This document shows positions 34,723 through 43,428 of a stretch of 64,000 nt of DNA, in pieces. The translations under genes were made by a program, and so were the position numbers. The stretch covers positions 3,472,001-3,536,000 of the forward strand of contig NZ_CP028158.1 in NCBI RefSeq assembly GCF_003030345.1. Direction: 5' to 3'. The notes under the pieces are model-generated. The model ran no database searches. It was not told where the DNA came from and saw only the letters and a program-made list of their open reading frames with translations. This DNA is from Plantactinospora sp. BC1. GTDB taxonomy: Bacteria; Actinomycetota; Actinomycetes; Mycobacteriales; Micromonosporaceae. Within the stretch, counting starts at the first letter, position 1; every line of letters begins with the position of its first letter.

Positions 34723-35715
34723 GTGCCCCTCCCACAGCTTCGCCGGGTCCGCTGGGCCGTGCGCGCCACCCTCGCGCTCGGGGTCGCCGCCTCGGTGGTC
34801 GCCAACATCCTGCACGCCAGGGACAACCCGATCAGCCAGGCCATCGCCGCCTGGCCGCCGCTGGCGCTGCTGCTCACCGTCGAGTTGATCTCACGGGTAC
34901 CGGTGCACCGCCGCTCCCTCGCGTTCGCCCGGATGGCGGCCACCGCCACCATCGCCGGGATCGCCGCCTGGGTGTCGTACTGGCACATGGTCGGGGTGGC
35001 CGCCCGGTACGGCGAGACCGGCGCGTCGCCGTACCTGCTGCCGCTCTCCGTCGACGGTCTGATCGTGGTGGCCAGCATCTGCCTGGTCGAGTTGGGCGGC
35101 CGGATCGCCACCGCCCAGGCCGCGACGACCGCCGGAGCCGCCCAGGCCGCCCCGGCACCCGGCGACGGGCCGCTCGGCGCGGCCGAACCGGTCGGCGCCA
35201 TCCAACGGGTCGGCGCGGTCGAACCGGTCGGCGCCGTCGAACGGGTCGGCACGGTCGAAGCGGCCGGCACGGTCGAACGGGTCGGTGCGGTCGGCGCGAC
35301 CGGACGGGTCGGCCGGGTGAACGGCGAGATGCTCGCCGTGTCGACCGGTGGGGCTGGGACGGCTAACGGGACGGGAACGGGCACGGCAAACGGGGCGAGC
35401 ACGGCTCCGCCCGGCCGGGCCGAGACGGGCGTGAGCGGCGGTGCGGGCGCGGGGATGTCGGCCGGCCCCGCCACCAGGCCCCGCAAGGCGGCGACCGGAA
35501 CGGCCCGGAAGGGAGCCCCGACCGGTCGCGCGGCCAGGTCGGGCGCTGCGGCCCGGCCGCGCCGGCCGATCACCGAGACCGCCGCACTGGCGGCGGCGAT
35601 CCAGGCCGAACGCCCCGAGGCCAGTGACGCCGACGTGGCACAGGAACTCGGCATCACCACCGCCCGCCTGCGGGCGATCCGCCGCGAGGTACGCGAACTC
35701 GACCTCGTCGCGTAA
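34723..35715 (+). CDS. DUF2637 membrane protein with repeat-rich linker and HTH-like C-terminus
   Basis: Protein of 330 aa. Four hydrophobic helices in the first 130 residues (ATLALGVAASVVANILHA, WPPLALLLTVELISRV, TATIAGIAAWVSYWHMVG, LPLSVDGLIVVASICLVE) match DUF2637, a family found in Spd-type plasmid-spread proteins and in chromosomal genes of actinomycetes. A low-complexity linker follows, built partly from six 18-bp units. The last about 50 residues (AAIQAERPEASDADVAQELG) look like a winged/HTH segment, as in other DUF2637 proteins. GTG 34723 has AAGGAG with a 6-base spacer and is preferred to ATG 34657. Confidence 0.8.
   Translation: MPLPQLRRVRWAVRATLALGVAASVVANILHARDNPISQAIAAWPPLALLLTVELISRVPVHRRSLAFARMAATATIAGIAAWVSYWHMVGVAARYGETGASPYLLPLSVDGLIVVASICLVELGGRIATAQAATTAGAAQAAPAPGDGPLGAAEPVGAIQRVGAVEPVGAVERVGTVEAAGTVERVGAVGATGRVGRVNGEMLAVSTGGAGTANGTGTGTANGASTAPPGRAETGVSGGAGAGMSAGPATRPRKAATGTARKGAPTGRAARSGAAARPRRPITETAALAAAIQAERPEASDADVAQELGITTARLRAIRREVRELDLVA
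35185..35292 (+). repeat. Six 18-bp tandem units inside the DUF2637 gene
   Basis: Units at 35185, 35203, 35221, 35239, 35257 and 35275, for example GAACGGGTCGGCACGGTC. Each encodes six residues (ERVGTV/EPVGAV type), giving a variable-length hydrophilic linker. Confidence 0.8.
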
Positions 35716-35770
35716 GCCGGGAGCCGGGAGCCGGGAGCCGGAGGCCGGGAACCGCCGACGGAGCGGCCGG

Positions 35771-37162
35771 TCAGCCCGGTGCCGGGTCGGTCTCCGCCAG
35801 GTCGCTCGGGGTGCCGGGGGTCGGCTGCGGCGACGTACCCGGAACCGGCGCGTTGGCCGGGACCGCCCGGCTGGACGCCGAGCCCAGCGGAACGGTGCTG
35901 GCGGTGCTGGCGGTGCTGGCGGCGACGCTCGCGGGTACCGGCCGGGCCGGCACGGGGCCCGGGCCGCCGCCGACCACCGCCGAGGCGGCCACCACCGGAG
36001 TGGTCTCGGCGGCCGGCAGCGTCACCGTCACCTCCAGCCCGCCACCGTCCTGGGCGATCGCTCTGATCGTGCCGCCGTGCGCGTCGCAGACCGCCCGGAC
36101 GATCGACAGCCCCAGCCCGGAGCCCCGGGCGCCGGTCCGCTCCCGACCGCCCCGCCGGAACGCCTCGAAGAGCCCCGGCACGTCCGCCTGCTCCACCTCG
36201 AAACCGGTGTTGCCGACCACCAGCCAGGCCTGCTCGGGATCCGAACCGGTCCGCACCCACATCCGTCCGTGCAGGTGGTTGTAGCGCACCGCGTTCTCGA
36301 TCAGGTTGCCGGCCAGCCGCTCCAGCAGGCCGGGATCGCCGACCACCGGTGCCGGCGACAACGCCGTCTCGACCTGGAGCTTGAGCCGGGTGGTCTCGTT
36401 CCGGACCGCCGAGAGCGCCGCACTGGCCCCGGTGGCCAGGTCGGTCGGCGCCTTGCGGGCCAGCCGGCGACCGGACTGCGCCTCGCTGCGGGCCAGCACC
36501 AGCAGCGCGTCGACCAGGTTGTTGGCCCGCTCGGACGCGTCCCGGACCACCGTGGCCATCCGCCGGTACTCGGCGACGTCCGCCTCGTCGTCCGCCATCG
36601 TGACGTCGATCTCGGTACGCATCACCGCCAGCGGCGTACGCAGCTCGTGCGAGGCGTTGGCGACGAAGCGTTTCTGCGCCTCGAAGGCGTCCGCGATCCG
36701 GTCCAGCATCGCGTCGAAGGTGCCGGCCAGCTCGGCCACCTCGTCGTCCGCACCCGAGTAGCGGATCCGCTGGTCGAGGGTGGCCTCGCCGAGCCGTCGG
36801 GCGGTCGAGGTGACCTGGTGCAGCGGGCGCAGCGCCCGGCCGGCCACCGCGTACGCCCCGAGCACCCCGACGACACTGATCACCAGCAGCGCCAGCAGCC
36901 CCTTGACCAGCAGTTCCCGGGTCGCCGCCTGCGCCATCTCCCGCTGCCACTCGATCGCGCCGACCGTCCGGCCGTCGGAGAGTTCGAGCGTCGGATTCGA
37001 CCGCAGCCGGATGTCCGGGGTCAGCGCGTCCCCCACCAGCAGCCAGGCGAGCACCACCAGGATCGCCCCGGCGCCGATCAACAGGACGCCGTTGAGCAGG
37101 GTCAGCCGCAGGCGCAGGGTGGGCCGCACCCGGGGCCGGCGACGGGTCAGATAGACGGTCAC
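35771..37162 (-). CDS. Sensor histidine kinase (HAMP, HisKA, HATPase)
   Basis: Membrane sensor of 463 aa. Two transmembrane helices (about 22-43 and 88-107) enclose a short extracytoplasmic loop of about 45 residues; a HAMP domain follows, then the H-box VANASHELRTPLAV with phospho-accepting His172, the N-box NLIENAVRYNH and the G-box GSGLGLSIVRAV. The C-terminal 70 residues are Pro/Ala/Ser-rich and probably disordered. Its GTG start overlaps the response-regulator stop (GTGA), so the two are translationally coupled. The small sensor loop gives no hint of the signal. Confidence 0.94.
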   Translation of the reverse strand: MTVYLTRRRPRVRPTLRLRLTLLNGVLLIGAGAILVVLAWLLVGDALTPDIRLRSNPTLELSDGRTVGAIEWQREMAQAATRELLVKGLLALLVISVVGVLGAYAVAGRALRPLHQVTSTARRLGEATLDQRIRYSGADDEVAELAGTFDAMLDRIADAFEAQKRFVANASHELRTPLAVMRTEIDVTMADDEADVAEYRRMATVVRDASERANNLVDALLVLARSEAQSGRRLARKAPTDLATGASAALSAVRNETTRLKLQVETALSPAPVVGDPGLLERLAGNLIENAVRYNHLHGRMWVRTGSDPEQAWLVVGNTGFEVEQADVPGLFEAFRRGGRERTGARGSGLGLSIVRAVCDAHGGTIRAIAQDGGGLEVTVTLPAAETTPVVAASAVVGGGPGPVPARPVPASVAASTASTASTVPLGSASSRAVPANAPVPGTSPQPTPGTPSDLAETDPAPG

Positions 37163-37845
37163 GCGCTCACCTGCCCTGGCACGTACGGGTCGGGTATCCG
37201 GTAGCCGGCGCCGACCACCGTCTCGATCAGCGGGGGGTCGCCGAGTTTCTTCCGCAACGTCATCACGGTCACCCGGACGGTGGTGGTGAACGGGTCGGTG
37301 TTGGCGTCCCAGACCCGTTCCAGGAGTTCCTCGCTGGAGACCACCGCCCCGCGAGCCTTGAGCAGCTCCTCCAGCACGCCGAACTCCTTACGGGTCAGGT
37401 CGACCGCCGCGCCGCCCCGGGTCGCCACCCGCCGGGCCGGGTCGACCACCAGGTCGGCCACGGTCAGCACCGGTGGGGTGACCGGGGTCGCCCGGCGGCC
37501 GAGGGCCTGCACCCGGGCGACCAGCTCGTCGAAGGCGAACGGCTTCGGCAGGTAGTCGTCGGCGCCGAGCTGGAGCCCCTCGACCCGGTCGGCGACCGTA
37601 CCGCTGGCGGTCAGCATCAGCACCCGGGTCAGCGCCTCCGAGGTGACCAGGTCGGCACAGATCTGGTCGCCGTGCACGCCCGGCAGGTCCCGATCGAGCA
37701 CCACCACGTCGTACCGGGTGACGAAGGCCATCTCGTGCCCGGTCGAGCCGTCGTACGCGACGTCGACCGCCATGCCCCGCCGGCGCAGCCCCCGGACGAT
37801 CGCGTCGGCCAGGTTGCGCTCGTCCTCCACCACCAGTACCCGCAC
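37159..37845 (-). CDS. OmpR/PhoB-family response regulator
   Basis: Two-component regulator of 228 aa: receiver domain with acidic pocket (VVEDERN) and phospho-acceptor Asp in VVLDRDLPG (residue 51), Lys in LPKPFAF, and a C-terminal winged helix (LTRKEFGVLEELLKA, VRVTVMTLRKKLG, VVGAGYRIPDP). Two adjacent GTG codons can start it; the second (37845) has the better 5-base distance to GGGGAGG and is chosen. Partner of the downstream histidine kinase. Possible targets are the neighbouring envelope genes (inference). Confidence 0.94.
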   Translation of the reverse strand: MRVLVVEDERNLADAIVRGLRRRGMAVDVAYDGSTGHEMAFVTRYDVVVLDRDLPGVHGDQICADLVTSEALTRVLMLTASGTVADRVEGLQLGADDYLPKPFAFDELVARVQALGRRATPVTPPVLTVADLVVDPARRVATRGGAAVDLTRKEFGVLEELLKARGAVVSSEELLERVWDANTDPFTTTVRVTVMTLRKKLGDPPLIETVVGAGYRIPDPYVPGQVSA

Positions 37846-37923
37846 CACGACCTCCCCGGCTGCCTGTAGGGGACAACCTATCCGTGCCCGACAAGTGACA
37901 GCCGGCAGGCGCGACCCGGCCGG

Positions 37924-39270
37924 TCAACCGGGCAGGCGCCACACCCCGATCGAGGCGTCCGGCCGGCGGCAGTGCAGCACCGTGGCGGACAGCCCGCAGT
38001 CACCCGACACCCCGGGGAGCACCGCCAGCAGCCGGCTCCGCCAGGTCGCCGGATCGAACTCCACCACCCAGGCCCGCTGGTCCGCGCCGTACCGGAGGCC
38101 GACGAACCGCGATCCGCGCGGCGCGAGGAAGGCCCAGGAGCCGAGGTCGGCGAGTACCCGCCCGGTGGCCGGATCGAGGATCGAGAGCGACTCGGTCCCG
38201 CCGCCGTCACCGGACCGCGCGCCGAAGAGCGTGTCACCGACGCTCCAGATGCCGGTCCAGCGCTCGTCCGACCAGCGGATCGCGCCGGTCCGCCCGTCCC
38301 GGAGGCTGACCCCGTGCTGGGGGCGCAGACTGCACAGGTCGACTCCGCAGCGGACCGGCCCGTACTCGACGACGGGCTGGAACGGGACCGACCAGCGCCG
38401 GTCCAGCCGGGGCAGACCGTACGCGGTCACCGTGCTCTCGTCGTACACGAAGAAGAGCCCGGCGGCGACGTCGCCCCGCCAGTTGCTCCGCGACCCGGCA
38501 CCCGGCGGTGGCAGCCGGACGGCCCGCAGCACCGCGCCGCTGCCGAGGTCGCGGACCTCGACCCGACCGGACGGCAGGGTGAGGACCAGGGTCGAGGCGC
38601 GGACCGGTGCCGTCCAGTCGCCGGCCGACAGGTCGAACGACGGCACGGCACCGGCCGGCACCGGCAGTGACCACCGCACCGCACCGGAGGCCGGATCGAC
38701 CGCCTCCAGCGTGCCGGGCCCGCTCTCCCCGTCCGGCCGCCACTCCTCGCCGGACGCCCGGAGCACCAGGTCGCCGCGGGTGCTGACCGCCATCAGGCTC
38801 GCCTCGCGGGTCCAGGCCACGGCACCGGCCGGCACGTCCAGCACGGTCAACCGGGCCTTCCGGCCCGTCGGTCCCGAATAGGTCAGCAGCAGCAGGTGGT
38901 CGCCGAGCGACTGGAGGCTGTCGACGTCGTCGGTCGGCAACGCCACCCGCCAGCCCGGCTCCGCCTCCGGCAGCCGGTACGCGGCCAGCTCCGCACCGCC
39001 CTCACCGGGCCGCCCGGGTTCGGCGACGAACATCCACTCCCGGTCGGCGAGGACGGTGGCGCCGAGCCGGGCCGGTACGGTCTCCTCCGGCCAGCCCTGC
39101 GGGACCGGGCCGCCGGCCGCCACCGTGCCGAGCAGCCCGGCCAGCACCGCCGCGAGCAACCCCGACCGGGGCGTGCGGCGCCGGCCCGTCCGCCGCCGCA
39201 CGGTCCGGTCCGGCCCGGACAGCTCCGCGCCGGCCCCGGCGGTCAATTCACCAAGCTCGATGGTCGGCAT
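37924..39270 (-). CDS. PQQ-like beta-propeller membrane-anchored protein
   Basis: Protein of 448 aa with one N-terminal transmembrane helix (LLAAVLAGLLGTVAAGG, about 37-53) and an extracytoplasmic domain of repeated WD/PQQ-like blades (for example EAVDPASGAVRWSLPV, VSLRDGRTGAIRWSD, LSILDPATGRVLADL). No PQQ-ligand or dehydrogenase motif is apparent, so a scaffold or sensory role is more likely than catalysis. ATG 39270 follows a GGGGAGGGAGGGG stretch; the frame is open further but unsupported. It lies 75 bp upstream of the two-component operon on the same strand. Confidence 0.8.
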   Translation of the reverse strand: MPTIELGELTAGAGAELSGPDRTVRRRTGRRRTPRSGLLAAVLAGLLGTVAAGGPVPQGWPEETVPARLGATVLADREWMFVAEPGRPGEGGAELAAYRLPEAEPGWRVALPTDDVDSLQSLGDHLLLLTYSGPTGRKARLTVLDVPAGAVAWTREASLMAVSTRGDLVLRASGEEWRPDGESGPGTLEAVDPASGAVRWSLPVPAGAVPSFDLSAGDWTAPVRASTLVLTLPSGRVEVRDLGSGAVLRAVRLPPPGAGSRSNWRGDVAAGLFFVYDESTVTAYGLPRLDRRWSVPFQPVVEYGPVRCGVDLCSLRPQHGVSLRDGRTGAIRWSDERWTGIWSVGDTLFGARSGDGGGTESLSILDPATGRVLADLGSWAFLAPRGSRFVGLRYGADQRAWVVEFDPATWRSRLLAVLPGVSGDCGLSATVLHCRRPDASIGVWRLPG

Positions 39271-39406
39271 TCCCCTCCCTCCCCGACTCCCCCGGCCCGG
39301 CCCGGCGGGACGCCGTCCGGATGGTCCGGTATGGGCCGGCAGGCTGGTCCGGCACACTCCGGTCACACCGGAGCGGGTAGCGGCAATTCGGACGCGAACC
39401 CACCTG

Positions 39407-39412
39407 TACGAT
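39407..39412 (+). promoter_or_regulatory. -10 box (TACGAT) for the first membrane paralog
   Basis: TACGAT, eight bases, then GTG 39421; the transcript would start at or within a few bases of the start codon. Confidence 0.45.
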
Positions 39413-39420
39413 GGCGCCTC

Positions 39421-41394
39421 GTGGCAATTCCGGTGGTGGACAACTCTTCGGACGCCGAAGCCGGCTCGACCGAGGTCGGTCGATCTCGACAGTGGCGGGT
39501 CTTCCGAGCGCCCGCACGGGTCGACGTACTGGCCATCGGAGCGTACGTCCTGCTCGGCGTCTTCGTGTGCGCCAACTACTGGGTCGACGTCAACCACCGG
39601 GTCTCCTCACACCTGCCGACCGACCACAGTTGGTTCGAGTGGCTCTTCGCGCACGGCGCGTACTCGGTGCAGCACCTGGAGAACCCGCTCTTCTCCGCCC
39701 GGCAGAACGCCCCGGACGGGGTGAACATGATGGCCAACACCTCGCTGTTGGGCGTCACCCTGCCGCTGGCCCCGCTCACCTGGCTCTTCGGCCCGCAGGT
39801 CACGTACGCGCTCTATCTCGGCGGTGCGCTCGCGGCGACGGCCGCCACCTCGTACTGGATGCTCTCCCGGTATCTGGTCTCCTCGCGGGGCGCGGCCTTC
39901 GTCGGCGGGGCCTTCCTCGGCTTCGCGCCGGGCATCATCCACCACGCCAACGGCCAGCCGAACTTCGTCTCCAACTTCCTGCTCCCGCTGATCGTGGTCC
40001 GGGTGTTCCGGCTCGGCGAGCCGGGGCGGTGGCTGCGCAACGGGCTGGTGCTGGGGCTGCTGGTGGCGTACCAGATCTTCATCAACGAGGAGATGCTGCT
40101 GCTCACCGCGCTGGCCTGCGCGGTGGCGGTACCGCTCTACGCCGCCTTCCGCTGGTCGGTGCTGCGGCACCGGGTCTGGAACCTGCTGCGCGGCCTCGGC
40201 GTCGGCGGCGCGCTGGCGCTGCTGCTGGCCGGCTACCCGATCTGGTACCAGTTCAACGGCCCGCAGTCCTACCGGGGGCTACAGGGCGGCGTCTTCCACA
40301 ACTGGGGCGAGGACCTGCGGGCCTTCGTCACCTACTCCCGGGACACCATCGCCGGCTCGCCGGAGGTGGAGAAGACCATCGGGGTGACCGAGCAGAACAC
40401 CTGGCTGGGCTGGCCGCTCGTCGGGCTGGTCGTGCTGGTCGCGGTACTGCTCTGGCGGACCTCCGTGGTCGCCCGGATCGCCGCGCTGCTCGGTGCCGGT
40501 TTCGCGCTCGCCTCGCTGGGCCGGCAGATCCGCTACGACGGCCGGCTCACCGAGCACGAGGGTCCGTGGCACCTGCTGCCGGAGGACCTGCCGCTGATCG
40601 AGATGATGATGCCGACCCGGCTGAGTCTGGTCACGGTCGCCGCCGTCGGGATCCTGGTCGCGCTCGCCTGGAACGACGTCGCCCGGAGCGGGCGCCGGCC
40701 GGCCGCGGCGAACGGTGCCGCCCCGAACGGTGCCGCGTCGAACGGTGCCGCGTCGTCCGGCGGTGCGGGCGGCGACGGCGTCACGTCGTCGGTCGGCGCC
40801 TCGGCCAACGGGGGCCCGGCGTCCGGCGGCGCTTCGCTCGACCTCGCCGGGGCGGTCGAGCCGGCCCGGCCACGACTGCGGATCTTCGCGTACGCCGCGA
40901 TCGTGCTCGCGCTGCTGCCGATCGTCCCGCGCCCGCTGCCGGCCATGCACATCGACCCGCCGCCGCACTTCATCAGCTCCGGGGCCTGGCGACCCTACGT
41001 GCCGGCCGGCCGGACCCTGGTGCCGGTACCCATCCCGAGCAACGTGCACGGCCTCTCCACGCTGCGCTGGAGCGCGCTGACCGGGCAGGAGTTCCCGATC
41101 CCGGCCGGCTACTTCATCGGCCCGGACGCGCAGGGTTTCGGGGTCTTCGGCGCACCGTCCCGGCCGACCAGCCTGCTGATCTACGGGACGATGGACCGGG
41201 GCGCGGCACCCCTGGTCACCGAGGAGAACCGTCGCCAGGCGATCGAGGACCTGCGGTTCTGGAAGGCCTCGGTGGTGGTGCTCGGCGACCACCCGGCCGC
41301 GCCCGCCCTGCACGTCCTGCTGGCCGGGCTGCTCGGCCCCGCACAGCGGGTCGACGACGTCTGGCTCTGGGACGTCCGGTCGCTGGTCGGCTGA
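39421..41394 (+). CDS. Polytopic membrane protein, GT-C-like (paralog 1 of 3)
   Basis: Integral membrane protein of 657 aa with about 11 hydrophobic helices. It shares with its two neighbours a first extracytoplasmic loop ending NAPDGVNMMANTSLLGVTLP, an INEEMLLL segment in a later helix, an EQNTWLGW loop, and an extracytoplasmic C-terminal domain beginning HFISSGAWRPYVP. This layout is that of GT-C membrane glycosyltransferases using lipid-linked sugars, but no specific family can be named. A Gly/Ala/Asn-rich loop (about 425-475) is probably disordered. GTG 39421 gives a short cytoplasmic N-terminus. It converges with the paralog pair at 41518-45419. Confidence 0.8.
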   Translation: MAIPVVDNSSDAEAGSTEVGRSRQWRVFRAPARVDVLAIGAYVLLGVFVCANYWVDVNHRVSSHLPTDHSWFEWLFAHGAYSVQHLENPLFSARQNAPDGVNMMANTSLLGVTLPLAPLTWLFGPQVTYALYLGGALAATAATSYWMLSRYLVSSRGAAFVGGAFLGFAPGIIHHANGQPNFVSNFLLPLIVVRVFRLGEPGRWLRNGLVLGLLVAYQIFINEEMLLLTALACAVAVPLYAAFRWSVLRHRVWNLLRGLGVGGALALLLAGYPIWYQFNGPQSYRGLQGGVFHNWGEDLRAFVTYSRDTIAGSPEVEKTIGVTEQNTWLGWPLVGLVVLVAVLLWRTSVVARIAALLGAGFALASLGRQIRYDGRLTEHEGPWHLLPEDLPLIEMMMPTRLSLVTVAAVGILVALAWNDVARSGRRPAAANGAAPNGAASNGAASSGGAGGDGVTSSVGASANGGPASGGASLDLAGAVEPARPRLRIFAYAAIVLALLPIVPRPLPAMHIDPPPHFISSGAWRPYVPAGRTLVPVPIPSNVHGLSTLRWSALTGQEFPIPAGYFIGPDAQGFGVFGAPSRPTSLLIYGTMDRGAAPLVTEENRRQAIEDLRFWKASVVVLGDHPAAPALHVLLAGLLGPAQRVDDVWLWDVRSLVG

Positions 41395-41400
41395 GCCGCT

Positions 41401-41457
41401 GAGGTCGACCGACCCGCTGAGATCGACCGACCCGCTGAGATCGACTGACCCGCTGAG
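41401..41457 (+). repeat. 18-bp tandem repeat between convergent paralogs
   Basis: Three copies of GAGATCGACCGACCCGCT with one or two changes (41401, 41419, 41437) plus three bases of a fourth. Confidence 0.85.
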
Positions 41458-41464
41458 CGGGGTC

Positions 41465-41504
41465 GGGACCTCCGGGCCGGGACCTCCGGGCCGGGACCTC
41501 CGGG
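41465..41504 (+). repeat. 14-bp tandem repeat between convergent paralogs
   Basis: GGGACCTCCGGGCC twice (41465, 41479) and a 12-base third copy (41493). Directly follows the 18-bp array; the two fill the 123-bp gap. Confidence 0.85.
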
Positions 41505-41517
41505 GCGGGCGACGGGA

Positions 41518-43428
41518 TCAGTCGACGAGGGCGCGGACGTCCCAGACCCAGGCGCCGGAGATGTCCCGGCCCGGCCCGAGCAGTTGGTCGAGAGTCTCCC
41601 TGACCGGCACGCCCCGGTGCAGGCCGCCCTGCACCACGATCGCGGCCCGCCAGTGCCGCAGGTCCTCGATCGCCTGCCGCCGTTCGGCCTCGCCGATCGG
41701 CGGCACCTCACCGGTGGCGGCGACCCGGTCCAGCAGCACCGCCGTCGGGCGGTCCGGCGCACCCCAGCGCGCCTGCGGATCGTCCGGCCCGGCGGGTCCG
41801 ATGAAGTAGCCGCCCGGCGCGGTGAAGGCCAGCCCGGTCCGGGCCGACCAGTACATGCCGGCGGTCGCCTCGGAGCCCCTGGTCGGCGGCACGGCCACGA
41901 GGGTACGCCCCGGCGGCACGTACGACCGCCACTCGCCGCTGGCGACGAACTCCGGTACCGGCCAGACCGGCCTGGTCTCCAGCGGCGTCGGCACCAGCGG
42001 CAGCAGTACGGCGACCACCGCCCCGGTCCAGAGCAGCCGGACCGGCACCCGCCCGCCGCCCGTTGTCACGCCGCCCGTTGTCCCGTCCTCCGTCGTGCCG
42101 CCGCCCGGCGTACGCCGGAAGACCTCGTCGAAGGCCAGCGCCAGCAGGATCGCCAGGGCGGGTACGCAGATCAGCGGGAACCGGGCCGGCACCGCCAGGT
42201 CGATCAGCGGCAGCCCGGAGACCAGCCGGTACGGGCCGGGCAGCTCCAGCACCTCCCCGCCCAGCCGCACGTCCTCGCCGAGCGAGAGCGCGGCGAAGAC
42301 GAGTGTGCAGAGCACCAGCGCCCGCACCAACGGCCGCCGCCACTGCCAGATCGCCACCACCGCGCAGAGCACGATCAGCCCCAGCCCGAAGAAGGAGTTC
42401 TCCTCGGTCAGGTTCGGCGAGAGCATCCCCGGCACCGAGTCGTGACCGGTGATCGACTGTCGGGACGCGGCGGTGAACGACGCCAGGTCCAGCGGGTACG
42501 CCTTCGGGTCGAACGGTAGCCCGCGGTAGTGCCCCGGCCCGAAGAACTGGAACCACAGCGGGTACGCCAGCAGCACCACCCCGACCCCGGTACCGACGCC
42601 GAGCCGGCCGAGGAACGCCGGGGCCAGCCGCCGGGCGGTACGCGGGGCCGAGAGCGCGTAGCCGACGGTGAAGAGCCCGCAGGCGAGCACCAGGAAGGCC
42701 AGCACCTCCTCGCCGAGGAAGACCTGATAGCTGACCAGCACGCCGAGCAGTACGCCGCGCCGGAGCACCCGGTCGGTGCGCGGGTCGAAGACGACCGCGA
42801 GGATGGCCGGCACCAGGAACTGGGCGATCATGTGCAGGTGCCCGGTGGCCTGGGAGATCATCCCGGGCGCGAACCCGCAGAAGAGGCCGGCGACGGCCGC
42901 GCCGAGCCGGGAGTCGACGATCCGGCGGGACAGGAAGAGATACCAGGCGGTGGCCGTACCGGCCAGCGCGAGCACGACCGCGAGCAGATAGCTGGCCTGC
43001 GAGCCTGCCAGCAGGGTCACCGGGGTCAGCGGCACGCCGAGGCCGAGCACCGAGGTGTTCGCCATCAGGTTGATCCCGTCCGGCGCGTTCAACGCGGTGC
43101 TGTAGAACGGGTTCTCCAGGTGGGTCACCGCCCGGGCGGCCCGGGCCAGCATCCACTCGAAGAGCATCATGTCGTTGCTGGCGTAGGTCATCCGGTCCCG
43201 ATGCAGCCAGAGCCCGGAGGTGACGTGGCCGGCGGCCGCCAGGTAGAGCAGCACGACCGCCGCGTCGACGAGCGGAGCCCGCCGCCGCGCCGACCAGGCC
43301 CGCAGCGCGCCGAGCCGGTCGGCGGCGACGCGCCGCAGCGCCGCCCGGCGACCGGCGGCGGTCGACGACACGGCCGCCGGGACCGCGACGTCCGGCGCGG
43401 TCTCGGCGGGTCGACCCGGCCCGCTCAC
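41518..43428 (-). CDS. Polytopic membrane protein, GT-C-like (paralog 2 of 3)
   Basis: Membrane protein of 636 aa with the same framework as its neighbours: LNAPDGINLMANTSVLGLGV after the first helix, FLGEEVLAFLVLAC, LTEENSFFGLGLIVLC, and C-terminal FVASGEWRSYVPPGRTL plus GGYFIGPAGP. GTG 43428 overlaps the stop of the upstream paralog in GTGA, showing cotranscription; a long open frame upstream is that gene in another frame. A Gly/Thr-rich loop separates membrane and soluble parts. Function inferred only as GT-C-like glycosyl transfer at the membrane. Confidence 0.8.
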   Translation of the reverse strand: MSGPGRPAETAPDVAVPAAVSSTAAGRRAALRRVAADRLGALRAWSARRRAPLVDAAVVLLYLAAAGHVTSGLWLHRDRMTYASNDMMLFEWMLARAARAVTHLENPFYSTALNAPDGINLMANTSVLGLGVPLTPVTLLAGSQASYLLAVVLALAGTATAWYLFLSRRIVDSRLGAAVAGLFCGFAPGMISQATGHLHMIAQFLVPAILAVVFDPRTDRVLRRGVLLGVLVSYQVFLGEEVLAFLVLACGLFTVGYALSAPRTARRLAPAFLGRLGVGTGVGVVLLAYPLWFQFFGPGHYRGLPFDPKAYPLDLASFTAASRQSITGHDSVPGMLSPNLTEENSFFGLGLIVLCAVVAIWQWRRPLVRALVLCTLVFAALSLGEDVRLGGEVLELPGPYRLVSGLPLIDLAVPARFPLICVPALAILLALAFDEVFRRTPGGGTTEDGTTGGVTTGGGRVPVRLLWTGAVVAVLLPLVPTPLETRPVWPVPEFVASGEWRSYVPPGRTLVAVPPTRGSEATAGMYWSARTGLAFTAPGGYFIGPAGPDDPQARWGAPDRPTAVLLDRVAATGEVPPIGEAERRQAIEDLRHWRAAIVVQGGLHRGVPVRETLDQLLGPGRDISGAWVWDVRALVD

